Origin: Hymenobacter terrenus | Lineage (GTDB): Bacteria > Bacteroidota > Bacteroidia > Cytophagales > Hymenobacteraceae | DNA length: 64,000 nt | NCBI RefSeq assembly: GCF_000972495.1 | Contig: NZ_LATM01000010.1 | Span: 104,133-168,132, forward strand | Direction of reading: 5' to 3' | Part shown: piece after piece, positions 63,916-64,000 of the stretch | How positions within the stretch are numbered: position 1 is the first letter of the stretch | Layout of the letters: each line of letters starts with the position of its first letter | Program-made: the position numbers and the translations under genes | The notes under the pieces: generated by a model | What the model was told of the DNA's origin: nothing | The model's database searches: none | Seen by the model: only the letters and a program-made list of their open reading frames with translations

Positions 63916-64000
63916 TTACTCGACGGTGAGGCGCTGGGAGCGTCGTCCGTCCTTGGTGTGAGCATGCAGGGTGTAGATGCCGGGGGGCAGGCTCGTGAGC
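63916..64000 (-). CDS. C-terminus of a T9SS cargo protein (partial)
   Basis: Only the last 28 codons are in the window: LTSLPPGIYTLHAH...RRSQRLTVE and TAA at 63916-63918. LPPGIYTLHA plus a closing beta-strand is the usual end of a type A T9SS sorting domain. The identity of the rest of the protein is off the window. Confidence 0.75.
   Translation of the reverse strand, partial: LTSLPPGIYTLHAHTKDGRRSQRLTVE

Overview
The window looks like chromosome from a GC-rich Bacteroidota of the Hymenobacter/Cytophagales type. This is inferred from gene content: Por-type (T9SS) C-terminal sorting domains on three proteins, a SusC/SusD pair, a Bacteroidota-style promoter (TTTTG, 21 nt, TACCTTTG) and a Bacteroidota-type Hcp/TssD protein. 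No rRNA, tRNA, CRISPR array, IS element or prophage was seen.

Layout. 1-8.9 kb: two T9SS cargo proteins (an SBBP-repeat/C-type-lectin protein cut by the window edge, and a reprolysin-like metalloprotease), a small secreted protein, a solitary RES-domain protein, and an SDR gene broken by in-frame stops. 8.9-21 kb: a polysaccharide utilisation locus with a LacI-type regulator, three GH43 enzymes, SusD, SusC and a ruined clan GH-A glycosidase gene. Three near-identical palindromic sites (core caaacgtttg) sit upstream of susC, behind the ruined glycosidase gene and between that gene and the divergent GH43 gene; they are the likely LacI operators. Arabinan or arabinoxylan is the probable substrate. 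21-31.5 kb: an odd ferredoxin, two overlapping DUF421 membrane proteins with zinc ribbons, a possible LigD phosphoesterase-like protein overlapping an isoaspartyl peptidase, a cyanophycinase, a fused trehalose-6-phosphate synthase/phosphatase, a frameshifted Hcp-with-extension gene, and a manganese catalase. Several palindromic intergenic repeats lie here.

32-45.5 kb: a long minus-strand sulfate assimilation locus, cysH-cysD-cysN-SUMT-cysJ, then a TonB-dependent receptor and a DUF2490 protein, then cysI and a fusion of a siroheme-synthase dehydrogenase with a TSUP (TauE/SafE) permease. It is headed by a recognisable SAM-I (S-box) riboswitch and a Bacteroidota promoter. The genes cover sulfate activation, APS/PAPS reduction, sulfite reduction and siroheme supply, with the TonB receptor probably importing a sulfur source or linked nutrient.

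46-56 kb: a surface-sugar locus containing a NeuB-type synthase that lacks the SAF domain, a KdsC-like phosphatase, an SDR, a class III aminotransferase, a split transketolase, an SpsF-like cytidylyltransferase and a probable glycosyltransferase, with a sterol-desaturase-family and an SMR protein downstream. This gene set does not match the standard sialic, legionaminic, pseudaminic or Kdo routes I know and is the best candidate for an undescribed pathway. 56-64 kb: a NarL-type two-component pair, STAS-like and hypothetical proteins (one frameshifted), an sce7726-family protein, a GH30 glycosidase and the end of another T9SS cargo gene.

A recurring theme is gene damage: the SDR, the clan GH-A glycosidase, the Hcp fusion and the STAS-region gene carry stops, a 16-bp tandem duplication or frameshifts, while their reading frames otherwise remain recognisable. 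This suggests recent decay, or in part assembly error.
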